Shown: in pieces, positions 24,650 through 33,022 of the stretch
Layout: each line of letters starts with the position of its first letter
How positions within the stretch are numbered: position 1 is the first letter of the stretch
Assembly (NCBI GenBank): GCA_964017155.1
Contig: OZ024854.1
Span: 13,321,181-13,385,180 of the forward strand
From: Oasisia sp. SBJ-2009
Lineage: Eukaryota > Annelida > Polychaeta > Sabellida > Siboglinidae
Direction: 5' to 3'
DNA: 64,000 nt
The notes under the pieces: model-generated
What the model saw: only the letters and a program-made list of their open reading frames with translations
The model's database searches: none
Told to the model about the DNA's origin: nothing
Position numbers and translations under genes: made by a program

Positions 24650-26202
24650 TGTGCCTGTATATAAACAATGCTTGTGCTTATTATTAAGCAAGGCAAATAT
24701 ATAAATTATACATTTTATAAATTATATTTTAATATTTAATTATCGGAAATTTGTTTCAGACCTACTGTGAATACAGGATGTACCAAGACGAACATACGAC
24801 TAAGACGGTTGAAGAAGAAGGGGTTAATCCAGCATATGACCACAAGAAGCTGTTCACCTTCCATCATGTGACGAAGCAGGTAGGCAATGGACGTCCAAAC
24901 AAATCATGTAGAAGCCGACTACACATATCATGTAGGGCGACTGTGGCATTGATCTCACCAAAGACAACTTAAATTAATCAACTGTAAGAAAGTAGGAATT
25001 ATCACGTAATACTCTGGGATAGTTTGTGTTACTTTTACTTTGCGGTCTTTTTGTTCAGGCAGAACCTGCTTTGAAGACCACAATAGCATAAACAATTACT
25101 AGATGACATCTACAGTAATACTAACGTGTCATGTACGCGTGTGTGCACCATATTATGTTACTATTATATTATTCGTCTGTAAATATGAATCCCTTTCACG
25201 TGCAGTTGCGTTTGTATTTATTACTGACAACTGTGATAATAAGTACCATGCAAAATAAAAAACTACTATTCGCAATTATTGTGTCAACAATGCTGACACA
25301 TAACGGCTCCTATTACAATTTAACTATATTTATTCGTTGCAGTTTGTCAAATATCTCAAAAACGAAGATCTTATCATTGACATTTGGGGCCGTCAGAAGG
25401 TGGGTACTAGAGCACGGCACGTTACCCTCGTCAGCCGCCATATTGTTCTTATACTATTTTGCCATTTTCATTCATGATCCAGTTCCCAACGACTCGAACA
25501 AGATATGTATTCTGTCGCATACGGACGTAACTGCCACAGTTGAAACCTCCGTTGTAAGTTTGATAGATTTCCCCCAAACAAAGACTCATTTGGAAAGTGC
25601 GAAATAGTATGAAGATAAGTTACAATTTTCAAATTATTTATGAATTGCAGTAATTTAGACTTTTAATACACTTACGGAAAACATGGTGGAACGCAGTTGT
25701 GTGTGGTCTCGTTTAGTTAGGCTCATAACGCACGCTATGTTGGATGGATACTTAATATTTGTCCAGAAGTCCCTTTAGTCAAACTTTAAGCAACTGTTTT
25801 ATTGATCACGTATTTAGAACCACAATACCGTCAACCCTCTTGCGAAGACTGCTATTTTCTCTGTTTTTCACAAGTAGTTAATCTGCACCTGTCTTAAGTT
25901 GAGTTTCGGAATAGGTTTTACAATGACGTAGCAAATATCTTTGCTTCAAATTATTTTTGGAATGACCGTTCACGAATGTTTCGTCACGTCTATTAGGAGT
26001 GAGACAGACTGGACTAAATCGGCTGTATGAAGCGAGAGCAATGAGAAAGGGCATAGAAATCATGAGTGACTTGTGTCACATCCTGTCTCAATATTACACC
26101 ATGATACCATCAGACAGAAGACTCGAGGCCTTTAGGGCAAAGAAAGCAAAGATTTTGAGCAGTTTTATTCCCATGTCAATAAAATTCATAAATAAAACCT
26201 AA
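4290..26202 (+). CDS. KIF28P-like: Kinesin-3 family motor protein, KIF28P/KLP-6-like, multi-exon
   Basis: Microtubule motor ATPase gene. Exons read as 4290-4331, 5189-5383, 6733-6865, 7057-7139, 7651-7768, 8378-8489, 9132-9239, 17462-17580, 18221-18244, 18596-18666, 19678-19738, 20113-20229, 21289-21410, 21947-22084, 23051-23186, 23776-23846, 24213-24281, 24760-24879, 25343-25399, then 26008-26202, with a possible extra exon at 25483-25553. Intron phases agree at every junction through exon 19. The product is about 700 residues. Motor domain is about residues 1-365: VRVRPF start, P-loop GQTGSGKS near 106-113, switch I NATSSRAH near 224-231, switch II DLAGSE near 260-265. The conserved post-motor blocks ([31 protein letters not shown]-like strand) are those of KIF28P rather than KIF1 or KIF13. 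KIF28P-type proteins, from memory, exceed 900 residues and carry an FHA domain, which is missing here. The C-terminal end is the least certain part. Confidence 0.88.
4332..5188 (+). other. Putative U12-type AT-AC intron (kinesin intron 1)
   Basis: The 5' end ATATCCTTTT matches the U12 AT-AC donor consensus. TCACTTAAC at 5171-5179 resembles the U12 branch site TTCCTTAAC, with the branch A 10 nt before the terminal AC at 5187-5188. Splicing here gives VRVRPF joined to NTQEKTRND, which matches the kinesin-3 pattern RPFNxxEK without a gap. The competing U2 acceptor at 5197 would lose three residues and has no partner GT donor. No other feature was recognised in the intron. Confidence 0.72.
5189..5383 (+). 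CDS. KIF28P-like: Kinesin exon 2
   Basis: Encodes residues about 15-79 of the motor. It includes the kinesin-3 signature FDYSYWSH and ends FADQ before a GTAAGT donor. Phase 0 at both ends. Confidence 0.92.
5384..6732 (+). other. Kinesin intron 2, no recognised feature
   Basis: AT-rich intron of 1.35 kb with a GTAAGT donor and a TTTTCAG acceptor. A short taggcct-type motif recurs here and elsewhere in the window. No transposon protein, tandem array or conserved exon was seen. Confidence 0.6.
6733..6865 (+). CDS. KIF28P-like: Kinesin exon 3 (P-loop)
   Basis: Encodes the nucleotide-binding P-loop [16 protein letters not shown]. Starts in phase 0 and ends in phase 1 before GTACTA. Confidence 0.95.
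7057..7139 (+). CDS. KIF28P-like: Kinesin exon 4
   Basis: Encodes [10 protein letters not shown] and the charged stretch [13 protein letters not shown], in the position of motor helix alpha-2/loop sequence that follows the P-loop. The flanking introns are short (191 and 511 nt). Confidence 0.92.
7140..7650 (+). repeat. Kinesin intron 4 with (AC)n microsatellite
   Basis: Between two exons lies a run of acgc/cact-type short repeats (7483-7540) leading into an uninterrupted (AC)n tract to 7602. No other feature was seen. Confidence 0.85.
7651..7768 (+). CDS. KIF28P-like: Kinesin exon 5
   Basis: Encodes [20 protein letters not shown], the universal kinesin SxxEIYNExxxDLL motif, then [15 protein letters not shown]. 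Confidence 0.95.
7918..8087 (+). repeat. (AT)n tracts enclosing an RTE LINE 3' tail
   Basis: Two long (AT)n runs, about 7918-7970 and 8009-8087, flank a 35-bp segment at 7974-8008. That segment reads accacgggacactatggctg and matches the end of the RTE-type LINE at 44.7 kb, so it is a severely truncated RTE 3' end inside microsatellite DNA in kinesin intron 5. Confidence 0.75.
8378..8489 (+). CDS. KIF28P-like: Kinesin exon 6 (switch I, first part)
   Basis: Encodes [18 protein letters not shown] through STDMNATSS. The last serine codon is split across the intron (phase 2). Confidence 0.93.
8674..8917 (+). repeat. Three adjacent pentanucleotide microsatellites
   Basis: In kinesin intron 6, (CGCGT)n runs about 8674-8744, (ACCGC)n about 8756-8870 and (CCACT)n about 8871-8917, with almost no unique sequence between them. 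Long open frames on both strands here are by-products of the repeat, not genes. Confidence 0.95.
9132..9239 (+). CDS. KIF28P-like: Kinesin exon 7 (switch I end, switch II start)
   Basis: Completes switch I as SSRAHTVV and ends NLVDLAG plus two bases of Ser. Position 230 is Ala where most kinesins have Ser in SSRSH. Confidence 0.95.
9450..10560 (+). mobile_element. L2-clade LINE remnant (reverse transcriptase), decayed
   Basis: In several frames the plus strand shows LINE ORF2 blocks in order: an [12 protein letters not shown] region near 9835-9875, then [11 protein letters not shown] followed by a stop and AAFDTIDY, then [11 protein letters not shown], then [12 protein letters not shown] near 10120. 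Frameshifts and stops interrupt all of them. It is 5' truncated and not functional. It lies in kinesin intron 7, same strand as the gene. Confidence 0.8.
10561..11389. other. Intron 7 segment, no recognised feature
   Basis: Unassigned intronic DNA between two LINE remnants. The end of the L2-like remnant may extend into its first 250 bases. No exon-like block was seen. Confidence 0.45.
11457..14480 (-). pseudogene. LINE ORF2: endonuclease and reverse transcriptase, frameshifted
   Basis: Endonuclease blocks: [31 protein letters not shown], then after a 1-base loss near 14000 MGDFNHG and SDHNQIYF. Reverse transcriptase blocks: [68 protein letters not shown], and after an insertion KFADDTKVF, the catalytic motif. 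The C-terminal [13 protein letters not shown] and RRATKM blocks follow. Four frameshifts and one insertion prevent translation as one protein. Confidence 0.88.
12340..12485 (+). mobile_element. SINE-like or LINE-tail insertion ending in (GATT)n, inside ORF2 of the CR1-like LINE
   Basis: The reverse transcriptase frame is broken exactly between LFLIYIN and DLDDDITSK. The inserted DNA ends with a cctttttaaggacaataaag motif followed by (gatt)n. A second copy of the same end is at 2780-2875 in opposite orientation. A short internal duplication, gtggatacatctggaat, occurs twice at the other end. It is a nested insertion, younger than the host LINE. Confidence 0.75.
14511..15620 (-). CDS. LINE ORF1 with SGNH/GDSL-type esterase domain
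   Basis: About 350 residues without an internal stop. The N-terminal half is basic and Gly/Lys/Arg-rich, typical of nucleic-acid-binding ORF1 proteins. The C-terminal half shows SGNH hydrolase blocks: GDSILR (block I with the nucleophile Ser), GTNNA (block III) and DGLHLSGKG (block V with Asp and His). Esterase-type ORF1 proteins are known in CR1/L2-clade LINEs. The open frame begins at a GTG, so the true start is uncertain; the first in-frame ATG lies further in. The ORF2 reading frame begins just beyond its stop. Confidence 0.82.
   Translation of the reverse strand: MTIVTALSILLYPDAQSHGQKQWRKTLLSSAQAGCCKVECLTVELARLTDIVKGLEMKITKETDGRGRNEQCSDKKDEDWRLRGGRVSARKTNGERTREIMACRNVTGGKVTVDEGGGTMGQERREVQVTGGKMNGRKEVRVNVPKGKSITGMMTGRQEAGKKGTTEKAGGRKVNDQVDATRRSYSEAVIEGASRTERVFMGDSILRKTDKTLNKGEDVVVCLPGARVEHVTERVENTLGHGQGGSILVHVGTNNADREGTTRIVQIYRQLVGKLTKTRVEQIILSGILPVMGGRGVAYRNCKRMAINVLVEQMCEEEGVGFVDLWGYFVGKEDMYMRDGLHLSGKGAAVFSENLLRSMDSGIGCSYLN
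15880..16330. repeat. Imperfect tandem duplication upstream of the LINE ORF1
   Basis: Two copies of a roughly 190-220 bp unit share gtagctgttatg (15917 and 16109), attctatcaaataat, cttgtcgaaggcta, taccctattatcacccacta and tgaataatcttcacataag (16080 and 16298). They sit 5' of ORF1 of the minus-strand LINE and could be tandem 5' UTR monomers of that element. Confidence 0.7.
16350..16900 (+). mobile_element. LINE C-terminal fragment and 3' tail, decayed
   Basis: Broken frames resemble the last ORF2 region of L2/CR1-type LINEs: a Leu-Trp-Asn-Thr-like block near 16605, [12 protein letters not shown], and a short stretch like [13 protein letters not shown] 3' tail resembling ctgagcgcggattctggggt follows near 16785. 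Not functional. Confidence 0.6.
17100..17214. repeat. (GA)n microsatellite
   Basis: Polypurine (AG)n tract with minor interruptions in kinesin intron 7, capable of H-DNA formation. GA-rich DNA continues more weakly to about 17400. Confidence 0.95.
17462..17580 (+). CDS. KIF28P-like: Kinesin exon 8 (switch II and helix 4)
   Basis: Completes [12 protein letters not shown] and encodes [19 protein letters not shown], the switch II helix. This block is diagnostic for kinesin motors. Confidence 0.96.
18221..18244 (+). CDS. KIF28P-like: Kinesin exon 9, 24-nt microexon (loop 12)
   Basis: A 24-nt exon with acceptor ACACCAG and donor GTAAGT, phase 1 on both sides. With the split Gly it encodes GVKRRPDF. 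This is the position of the kinesin-3 K-loop (loop 12), just before the [11 protein letters not shown] helix. Without it the reading frame stays open, so skipping would only remove eight residues. Confidence 0.88.
18596..18666 (+). CDS. KIF28P-like: Kinesin exon 10
   Basis: Encodes [24 protein letters not shown], the conserved kinesin RDSVLTxLLxxxLGGNSKT block. Ends in phase 0 before GTGAGT. Confidence 0.95.
18667..19677 (+). other. Kinesin intron 10, no recognised feature
   Basis: AT-rich intron of about 1 kb. No tandem array, transposon protein or exon candidate was identified. Confidence 0.5.
19678..19738 (+). CDS. KIF28P-like: Kinesin exon 11
   Basis: Encodes [20 protein letters not shown], the last conserved motor block. 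Phase 0 to phase 1. Confidence 0.95.
20113..20229 (+). CDS. KIF28P-like: Kinesin exon 12 (motor end and neck coil)
   Basis: Encodes [18 protein letters not shown] and then the neck helix [18 protein letters not shown]. Ends in phase 1 before GTGAGT. In this subfamily an FHA-containing segment should follow, but the next in-frame exon is already the post-FHA region. Confidence 0.93.
20230..21288 (+). other. Kinesin intron 12, with (GT)n at 20280-20441; no FHA exon seen
   Basis: The intron contains a long (GT)n tract interrupted by gtgtgagt variants and otherwise AT-rich DNA. Frames in both directions were read for an FHA domain or remnant (Gly-Arg strand, Ser-x-x-His, Asn-Gly); none was found. 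Confidence 0.75.
21289..21410 (+). CDS. KIF28P-like: Kinesin exon 13 (post-FHA region)
   Basis: Encodes [20 protein letters not shown] and [10 protein letters not shown], a block specific to KIF28P/KLP-6-type kinesins. Ends GAG before GCAAGT, a GC-AG intron: using the nearby GT instead would bring a stop codon into the next exon. Confidence 0.9.
21947..22084 (+). CDS. KIF28P-like: Kinesin exon 14
   Basis: Encodes [20 protein letters not shown] and [20 protein letters not shown], ending WDLSK. Phase 0 at both ends. Its last bases and donor seed the 34-bp tandem array that follows. Confidence 0.93.
22085..22850 (+). repeat. 34-bp minisatellite made of copies of the exon 14 splice donor
   Basis: Starting at the authentic donor (GT at 22085) a 34-bp unit is repeated 22 times with no indel: the donor copies fall at 22085 + 34n up to 22833. 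Nearly all copies keep the core AAGGTAAG; one reads GGTTAG and a few have TGTAAG. The end of exon 14 (gactgggatctgtccaag) itself resembles the unit. Extension of the exon to any later donor meets an in-frame TGA within six codons. Long minus-strand open frames here arise from the periodicity. Confidence 0.96.
23051..23186 (+). CDS. KIF28P-like: Kinesin exon 15
   Basis: Encodes [20 protein letters not shown] then [20 protein letters not shown]. The DPFWxPxxxxxxG motif is the kinesin-3 DUF/CC-type block that follows FHA in relatives. Ends in phase 1. Confidence 0.92.
23776..23846 (+). CDS. KIF28P-like: Kinesin exon 16
   Basis: Encodes [20 protein letters not shown] then PEEL. The donor, gtcggt, is weak but is the only one that keeps phase with exon 17 and gives [12 protein letters not shown], the family pattern. 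Confidence 0.8.
24213..24281 (+). CDS. KIF28P-like: Kinesin exon 17
   Basis: Encodes [20 protein letters not shown] then YRS. Phase 0 at both ends; the donor is GTGAGT. It forms a beta-rich stretch seen in the C-terminal half of KIF28P-like proteins. Confidence 0.85.
24590..24650. repeat. (TA)n-(TG)n compound microsatellite
   Basis: Simple repeat in kinesin intron 17. Confidence 0.95.
24760..24879 (+). CDS. KIF28P-like: Kinesin exon 18
   Basis: Encodes [20 protein letters not shown] and [18 protein letters not shown]. The pattern NPxxxHxxxFxxxxVT occurs in C2-like strands of kinesin-3 tails. Phase 0 on both sides. Confidence 0.88.
25343..25399 (+). CDS. KIF28P-like: Kinesin exon 19
   Basis: Encodes [19 protein letters not shown], the terminal strand of the same C-terminal domain, followed by a GTGGGT donor. 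Confidence 0.85.
25483..25553 (+). CDS. Possible kinesin exon 20
   Basis: A 71-nt open stretch between TGATCCAG and GTAAGT, reading [20 protein letters not shown] in one frame. To join exon 19 in frame it needs the alternative donor GTGG/GTACTA, four bases further on, leaving an intron of only about 79 nt. Without it, exon 19 joins the next exon in phase 0 as well, so it may be alternative or spurious. Confidence 0.4.
26008..26202 (+). CDS. KIF28P-like: Probable terminal kinesin exon
   Basis: After a GAGACAG acceptor the frame reads [20 protein letters not shown] and continues to a stop at 26200-26202. The helical, basic-rich composition suits a C-terminal coil. AATAAA-type motifs occur in and after the end of the frame (near 26177, 26190 and 26240), compatible with a 3' end. 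No good donor was seen in it, yet a further exon candidate exists at 26621. Confidence 0.6.
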   Translation, partial: TGLNRLYEARAMRKGIEIMSDLCHILSQYYTMIPSDRRLEAFRAKKAKILSSFIPMSIKFINKT

Positions 26203-26620
26203 ATCCGATTATCCATAAATCTCAAGTTATCAAGAGTAACAATAAATCCTAGGTTTAAAAAGGTAATTAAATAAAAAATAATGTAAATCAATAAATATTT
26301 TATTGATTTATTGTAGTTAATTAATTTTAAAATATTTATTTCCAATCAATACTATTTATTTGTGTATTTATTTTATAATTAACTAAATTGTGTAACCTTG
26401 TCACCACCACCATAACCAGTGTAAATGTATGAACTATTTGTCTGCGACTGCATATGTAATTACTGTTTTTATGATGTTGTGCTGATCACAAGACGATGTT
26501 CTCTCTTTTCATAAACTTAATAAACTATCTTGTGTCTTGTATATTGTATTATCAGTACGTATCTGAGATTCTTATATGACGTTGATATGTCGTACAACAA
26601 GCTACGTTTACAATTTGCAG

Positions 26621-26752
26621 GCGAGGGACTTAGCGCGTGCCGTCGTCGTTGGAACTTCAACTTCAACAGATTCACAAATGGCCTGCACAGAGATAGGCAC
26701 GATGACTGTACCATCGCCAACTGCATCGTCGTCAACCTGTGTAATCCTGTAG
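26621..26752 (+). CDS. Candidate alternative last kinesin exon ending in a CaaX box
   Basis: A strong acceptor (TTTACAATTTGCAG) opens a 43-codon frame starting [20 protein letters not shown] and ending SSSTCVIL, then TAG TAG. CVIL fits the CaaX prenylation pattern, with the final Leu favouring geranylgeranylation. It lies 420 bp after the probable terminal exon on the same strand. No matching donor was identified, so the link to the kinesin is an inference. Confidence 0.35.
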   Translation, partial: ARDLARAVVVGTSTSTDSQMACTEIGTMTVPSPTASSSTCVIL

Positions 26753-27638
<886 letters not shown>

Positions 27639-27639
27639 A

Positions 27640-27855
27640 CAGACACAAAGGCATGATGTACGCCAGTGTACATAATGACATGGTGTAGGCCATTATACAT
27701 AGTGACCTGATATACGCCATTGTACAATTGTGTACGCAATTGTACACAATGGCACGATGTACGCCATTGTACATAATGGCATGATGTACCCCAGTGTACA
27801 CAATGGCATGATGTACGCCATTATATATGATGACATGATGTACGCAGTTGTTCTC
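27640..27855. repeat. 27-bp minisatellite
   Basis: About eight diverged units of the type gtacgccattgtacataatg plus gcatgat. The period of 27 keeps a minus-strand frame open as nine-residue repeats (GVHHAIVYN-like), which is a consequence of the period rather than evidence of a protein. Confidence 0.88.
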
Positions 27856-29560
27856 CAGGTTTTGCCTCAATACTATAGCAATTGCATAAAGTGAATATAC
27901 TATGTTAACAATATTATATTTTGTCTTAAAATATTTTTTCCTTTACCACTGGAAATTGTATAACATTTGTATTTCGATCATCAGACATAAAGTGAAAAAG
28001 GGGATTGCTCTCTGATACTGTCAATATGTTTTATGTCTTTATGTATTTGATGTAAAACCACTGTAATAAGGAATTGTACGGATGGGCGAACGGACATTTC
28101 ACTTTCCCAAAATCTAGCTTAGCATTACCCATTATGCCACCGGTCTCTTTCCTTTTCCATCATCAAAGCCACCGCCAAGTACAACAGTCAGGTGTGTCAA
28201 ACTTTCCAAAGCATTCCCAGGTCTGTATTATACACTTTGTATCTCAGACAACATCTTATAATATTTCAATAATCTGTGATCTACTATAGGCCTACACTGC
28301 AGCCTGCGATCAGGGAATACGTTATGATTTGTTAACAACAATTATGTGTATTGTAAAATTATAAAGATAGCAAGATATAGAACGAGATGATAACGTGTAT
28401 ATTTGTAAATATTCGTAGAATTATGCATTAGTTTCAACTTACAGCGTCAAGTATCATTTTGATGCAGTCGTATGAGAAACATAGCCGCTAGATGTCACCA
28501 TTCATACAGAATAAATTCAACACCATTGTTATTTGACTGTTATCGTCAGATGACATTACTCGCGACAGGACCAGCATTTATTAGTACGAAGACGGTTTGG
28601 GTAAAGCCAATACATTCTAGTAGTAAACTTGTTGCATAACATAATTAAAAATTAAATGTCCTAAAATAAAAGGAAACGATCAAATTAAGTAGCATGCCTA
28701 CTGGGTCTTCCCTACGACGTGAGCGTCATTATGACTACAAGTGCAGCTCGTTCGTATTATTTCTCGCTCTACGTAATTTATGGAGATGTAATCGATGTTG
28801 GACATTGCGGTTTACTTATTAAGGATTCTTTTACTAATGTTATTTCTCTGGCACTGAAGGTATTTTTTTACAATGGGTCGAAACTACCCACAATCGTTTC
28901 CATTATTTTCGTTGAGGCTTACCGAACATTTAATAATTTTGTAATAGTTTTGTTCGACCGTGTGTATGACTGACCAGGGCACTTTAAATTGTATGCCCTG
29001 GTGACCTTTTCAATCGAACGCCATCCCAATTTCAGTATCCAGCCACACTGCAATTAACGCGCAAAGATTATTCGTGCACAAATACCCACCATGGTCTATA
29101 CGCTATAGCCAGGCACTCATTCATACAGCGCAATGAACTGTAGTAAAAACATGTTAAATGAGCATGCCAAGCGCCGCCGCAGGCGCCTATGTCTATGATA
29201 AGTGACTCCTTAAGCGCCATTGCGACAAGCCTAGAAACACAAAGTTCACTAACCACGCTGGTTGTTGTCGTTCTAAATGCACTGAAAGTCTTCCATTGCT
29301 GCCCCCTGCACTGAACAAAGATATTCCGGGTTAATCCCAAAAGATGTTCTATGATGTTAGACGTGTGTCCCGAGATGTTAGACGTGGGAGGAAGTGACGT
29401 TGTTTGACCGTGACGTCACTTCCCGTTTACTCGCTGTTTCTCCACGTTCCGCCGTGCGTCGCCACAGTTTGCCAATCCATGCGCCATTAACATTGCTGCA
29501 CTAACGCACATTACACCAGTATTTTATTTCCCATAGCCAAGTTTACTACTAATCTGATTA
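27856..29560. other. Intergenic DNA, no gene recognised
   Basis: No exon or transposon protein recognised. Near 29345-29440 there is a duplicated gatgttagacgtg and an inverted pair ggaagtgacgt / acgtcacttcc containing TGACGTCA. Confidence 0.45.
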
Positions 29561-29590
29561 TTTTTGTCGTAAAAGGATGTTATGCAGTAT

Positions 29591-29593
<3 letters not shown>

Positions 29594-29656
<63 letters not shown>

Positions 29657-29691
29657 CACACTGTATATATATATTAATAAATATACATACA

Positions 29692-29724
<33 letters not shown>

Positions 29725-29838
29725 TTTTGTAACACGATGACAACCTATCGCAAGGCTGTATGTATGTATGTATGTATGTATGTATGTATGTATGTATGTA
29801 TGTATGTATGTATGTATGTATGTATGTATGCAGTTTGC

Positions 29839-29891
<53 letters not shown>

Positions 29892-29905
29892 TATATATAT
29901 ATACT
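29594..29905. repeat. Mirror-like compound microsatellite
   Basis: Order: (TA)n, (ACAT)n at about 29685-29722, a 30-bp spacer, (TGTA)n at 29758-29830, (TA)n. The two tetranucleotide blocks are reverse complements, so the whole region can fold back. Confidence 0.92.
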
Positions 29906-29961
29906 CATCACACGTACACTCGCAATCACGCATGCACGCACACTAACTGTGATTTTTTTAG

Positions 29962-30720
29962 GATACCTACGGCAGTCTTGACGAACTTACGGATGTTGTG
30001 ACAACTTACGTTTCTTTCTGTGTTGACGCTTTTATGCTTGTGAAGAAGTGCACAGTGTTTCCAAACAACTACCTCGGCACGGCAACTGATGATTTGTTGA
30101 GGTGAAACAGCTGCTGCAGTGTTACATAATTACAAGAAATGCTTCCATACTGTTTAGGAACCTTCGCCTTTTTACGTTGATAGCAGAGTGGCTTAAACAT
30201 TCTTTAACTGTTTGTTTTGGAACGTTAATCAGAAAGACAAGAATACTTTACAACGCATTGTAAACATCAGTAATTAGGTGGCCGGTGTGAAACCATCCAC
30301 CCTCACTGCTCGGTTTGATGGGCAGGTAGCGCGAAAAGCCACTCGAATTATAAATGACAATAAATACATTGTAAATCACGAATGCATCATTCTGCCCTCG
30401 TCCTCACGGTTTAGAACTGTACAACCTTTCAGCGTCAAACACCTCACGTTTCACGTGAGAGAAATAAGAAATAACTCATTATGCCTATGTGCTGTATGTA
30501 TCATTTGTGTTGCGTCGATCACAAGTACGACTATAATATTATATTTTTGGGTTTTAATTTTTAATTTTTATGATCATTAAAATGTATATGCTGTCATAAT
30601 AATTATTATGCATTTATCTTATTTGTTTACTTCATTATGACTTTATGTATATGTTTAATTTTATAAACGCTGCAAACGAATTTCCCTTCAAGGGAAATAA
30701 AGTGTTATTGTGTTGTAGTG
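29962..30720 (+). mobile_element. Internally deleted LINE remnant
   Basis: The frame at 29962-30111 reads [20 protein letters not shown] then CTVFPNN, resembling the region before the reverse transcriptase in non-LTR elements. From 30278 the frame FDGQVARKATRIINDNKYIV and ECIILPSSSRFR resembles the ORF2 C-terminal block. The reverse transcriptase in between is missing. The end gcaaacgaatttcccttcaa followed by ggaaataaag resembles a LINE tail. Confidence 0.6.
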
Positions 30721-31689
30721 CACGTTCATTTTGGCACACACATGCGTGGACAATAACGCACGCACGCACACACGCTCGCACCCCTCCCCCCACCACACAC
30801 ACACACACATGGCCTCACGAACACACCGCTCGCAGACACGACGTTCTTCCGAAAGGACGATCTGCATACACAGAAGCAAAAACAAACTTCCACAATCTAC
30901 ATTTATTACATATGATGATGAATAGTGTGATGGCGATGCAGTGCAACATAATTTATCTAATGTGTCAATAAATCAATTCCATAATAAAAACTCAATAAAA
31001 TACCGCGCAAATTGGCTTTTACAATAAACTGAAATACACAATTTAAAATTTAAATAGCTTAAAAGTTCAAATACACACTCCGGTCACGTGTACTGCTGTA
31101 TAAATAGAACTGTCTTTACACTTATTTTTGGAAGGCGACCAGTGACGTATGGTCTCACGTTTGATGGAAGAGGCATCGATAGAGTGGCACTTCCTTAAAC
31201 CGTCAACGACCTCAAGACGATGACAAGTCAGTGGTTGGTCAAAATCCGAGGCACCATTAGGCGTCTTAAAAAAGAAGATGGATGATCTAGCGATTCAAGT
31301 GGCCACCACGTCAAAGAACCGATGGTCAGGATGCAACGAAATAGGTTCCTCTATCAGTAGGAATGATACCACCGAAGGCGTTGTGCGCTAACTAACCAAC
31401 CAATCAATTGATTAGACAATTAAACAGTTATTAACCAATCAATCGAGATAAACAATGTATGGAGTGCACAAGCAATGTACGAAAACGGAGAGCATTTCCA
31501 ATTATATGATATGTGAAATGAAGTATATATTTACATGGTTATGAAACCCGTTATCCCACTAAGAACATCTAAAGCTCTACTGGAAGATGAAGAATAATAA
31601 CGTTTCTTCTAAGACAATTGCAGAACCACTTTGTAAGAAATTATTAGATTATTCACACAAATGTTAACCCTTTAATGGTTGAGCTATTA
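30721..31689. other. Intergenic DNA with short CA-rich tract
   Basis: Acgc/cact-rich low-complexity DNA at 30735-30835; otherwise no recognised feature. Confidence 0.45.
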
Positions 31690-32990
31690 TTTTGAATTAA
31701 ATTTTGCCTGATAATATAACGCTAGTTACTACAATGAAGCGGTGAGACGATGTCGAGAAGGTCTCCCAGGAAGGCTTGTATCCCCAAAGAAGTCCTGGCA
31801 AACGGAAGAAAATCAACACAATTTCTCACACTCCCATGAGAGACGAATTGCGAGAACAAAGAGTGACCACATAAGTGAAGACAATCGCTGTCATCCAGCT
31901 TTCAAAGAAAGGGTACTTCAAAGAGTACAAGTCCTTTCACACAATAAGCCTAACCAGTCATCTCAGCAGGATCATGCTCAGATAAATAATCAACCAGTTG
32001 AAACCAATGGCTGAAGAAAGCGCAGGTTTCAAAGCGGGGAAAAGCACATTCGAGCATAATTTCAACATCAGTGTCTTCACAGAGAACACGAGTAGGATCT
32101 TTGTCAAAACTGCATGAACTTCAAGATAGCTCTTGCCAAAGTCTGGCATGATGGACTATAGCAGATCCTCAGAGGAAGGACTGGTTAAAAGTATAGAAAC
32201 ACTATGCATAGGTGCCAGCTGTGACGCCAGATCGACGAATGCATTAGAATAACTGTGGGAGTCCGACAAAGATGCAGGTTCATCCCAGTTATCTTTAACA
32301 TATTCATGGATAATTTCGATACCATGCACAACCACCATGTCCATTGGCATCATGTCCGTCTCTAAACAAGGCAATGCAGACAACATCATGAAAGGCGCAA
32401 ATACAGAAGTCAACAGCTTGTAGCAACCTTGTATAAGGGTGACAACTGCAATACGCCCATTTGAATCAGGAACGCTTCAGCAACAACAGCCACTGCAAGA
32501 TTGGAGAGGATGTGGAAAGGTAGAGACATATTCTTCACACCAAAATACAGCTTGTTCAGATTAATTGTACTATATATTTTTCAATGCGGTTACGAGACGT
32601 GGATACTTCTTGCTGATGTTGACAAGAAATGGGAGCTGGTCTACATCTCCTACATTGAACGTGAAACCGTCGAGTATGTTCGGAACAAAGTCGTATCGCC
32701 GGAGGAACGAAAGGAGCCTCTGTTGGCAACTGTCAAGAGAAGCGAACTGTTTCAACACGTTGAATGACGATTCTTCATAGTACATAGTGGTGAGCAAACG
32801 CCAACTTTGGTCTTCAGATGAAGAGCTGGATTGATACTGTCATGGCATGGACGGCGCTCCCTGAGTATGAGCTCCTTGACACAGCCACTGACAGGCAGGC
32901 GGGAGTGGCTGAACACCGCAGCTGCAGCATCACATATTGTAACCGACTTTATTGTAACCAACTGTGGACTTTCTATCATTTAGATTGCTG
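31690..32990 (+). mobile_element. RTE-like LINE remnant, decayed
   Basis: Broken plus-strand frames show HPAFKERVLQRVQVLS, a degenerate version of the RTE IPVFKKGNxxxxxNYR block, followed by AEESAGFKAGKSTFEHNF (from AEEQAGFRPGRST). Near 32590 YETWILLADVDKK and KEPLLATVKR correspond to the C-terminal YGxETW and LLxTVKRR blocks. Many stops and frameshifts. Confidence 0.7.
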
Positions 32991-33022
32991 ATTTTGCTTA
33001 ATGTCTCCATGTTGCTGTGTAA

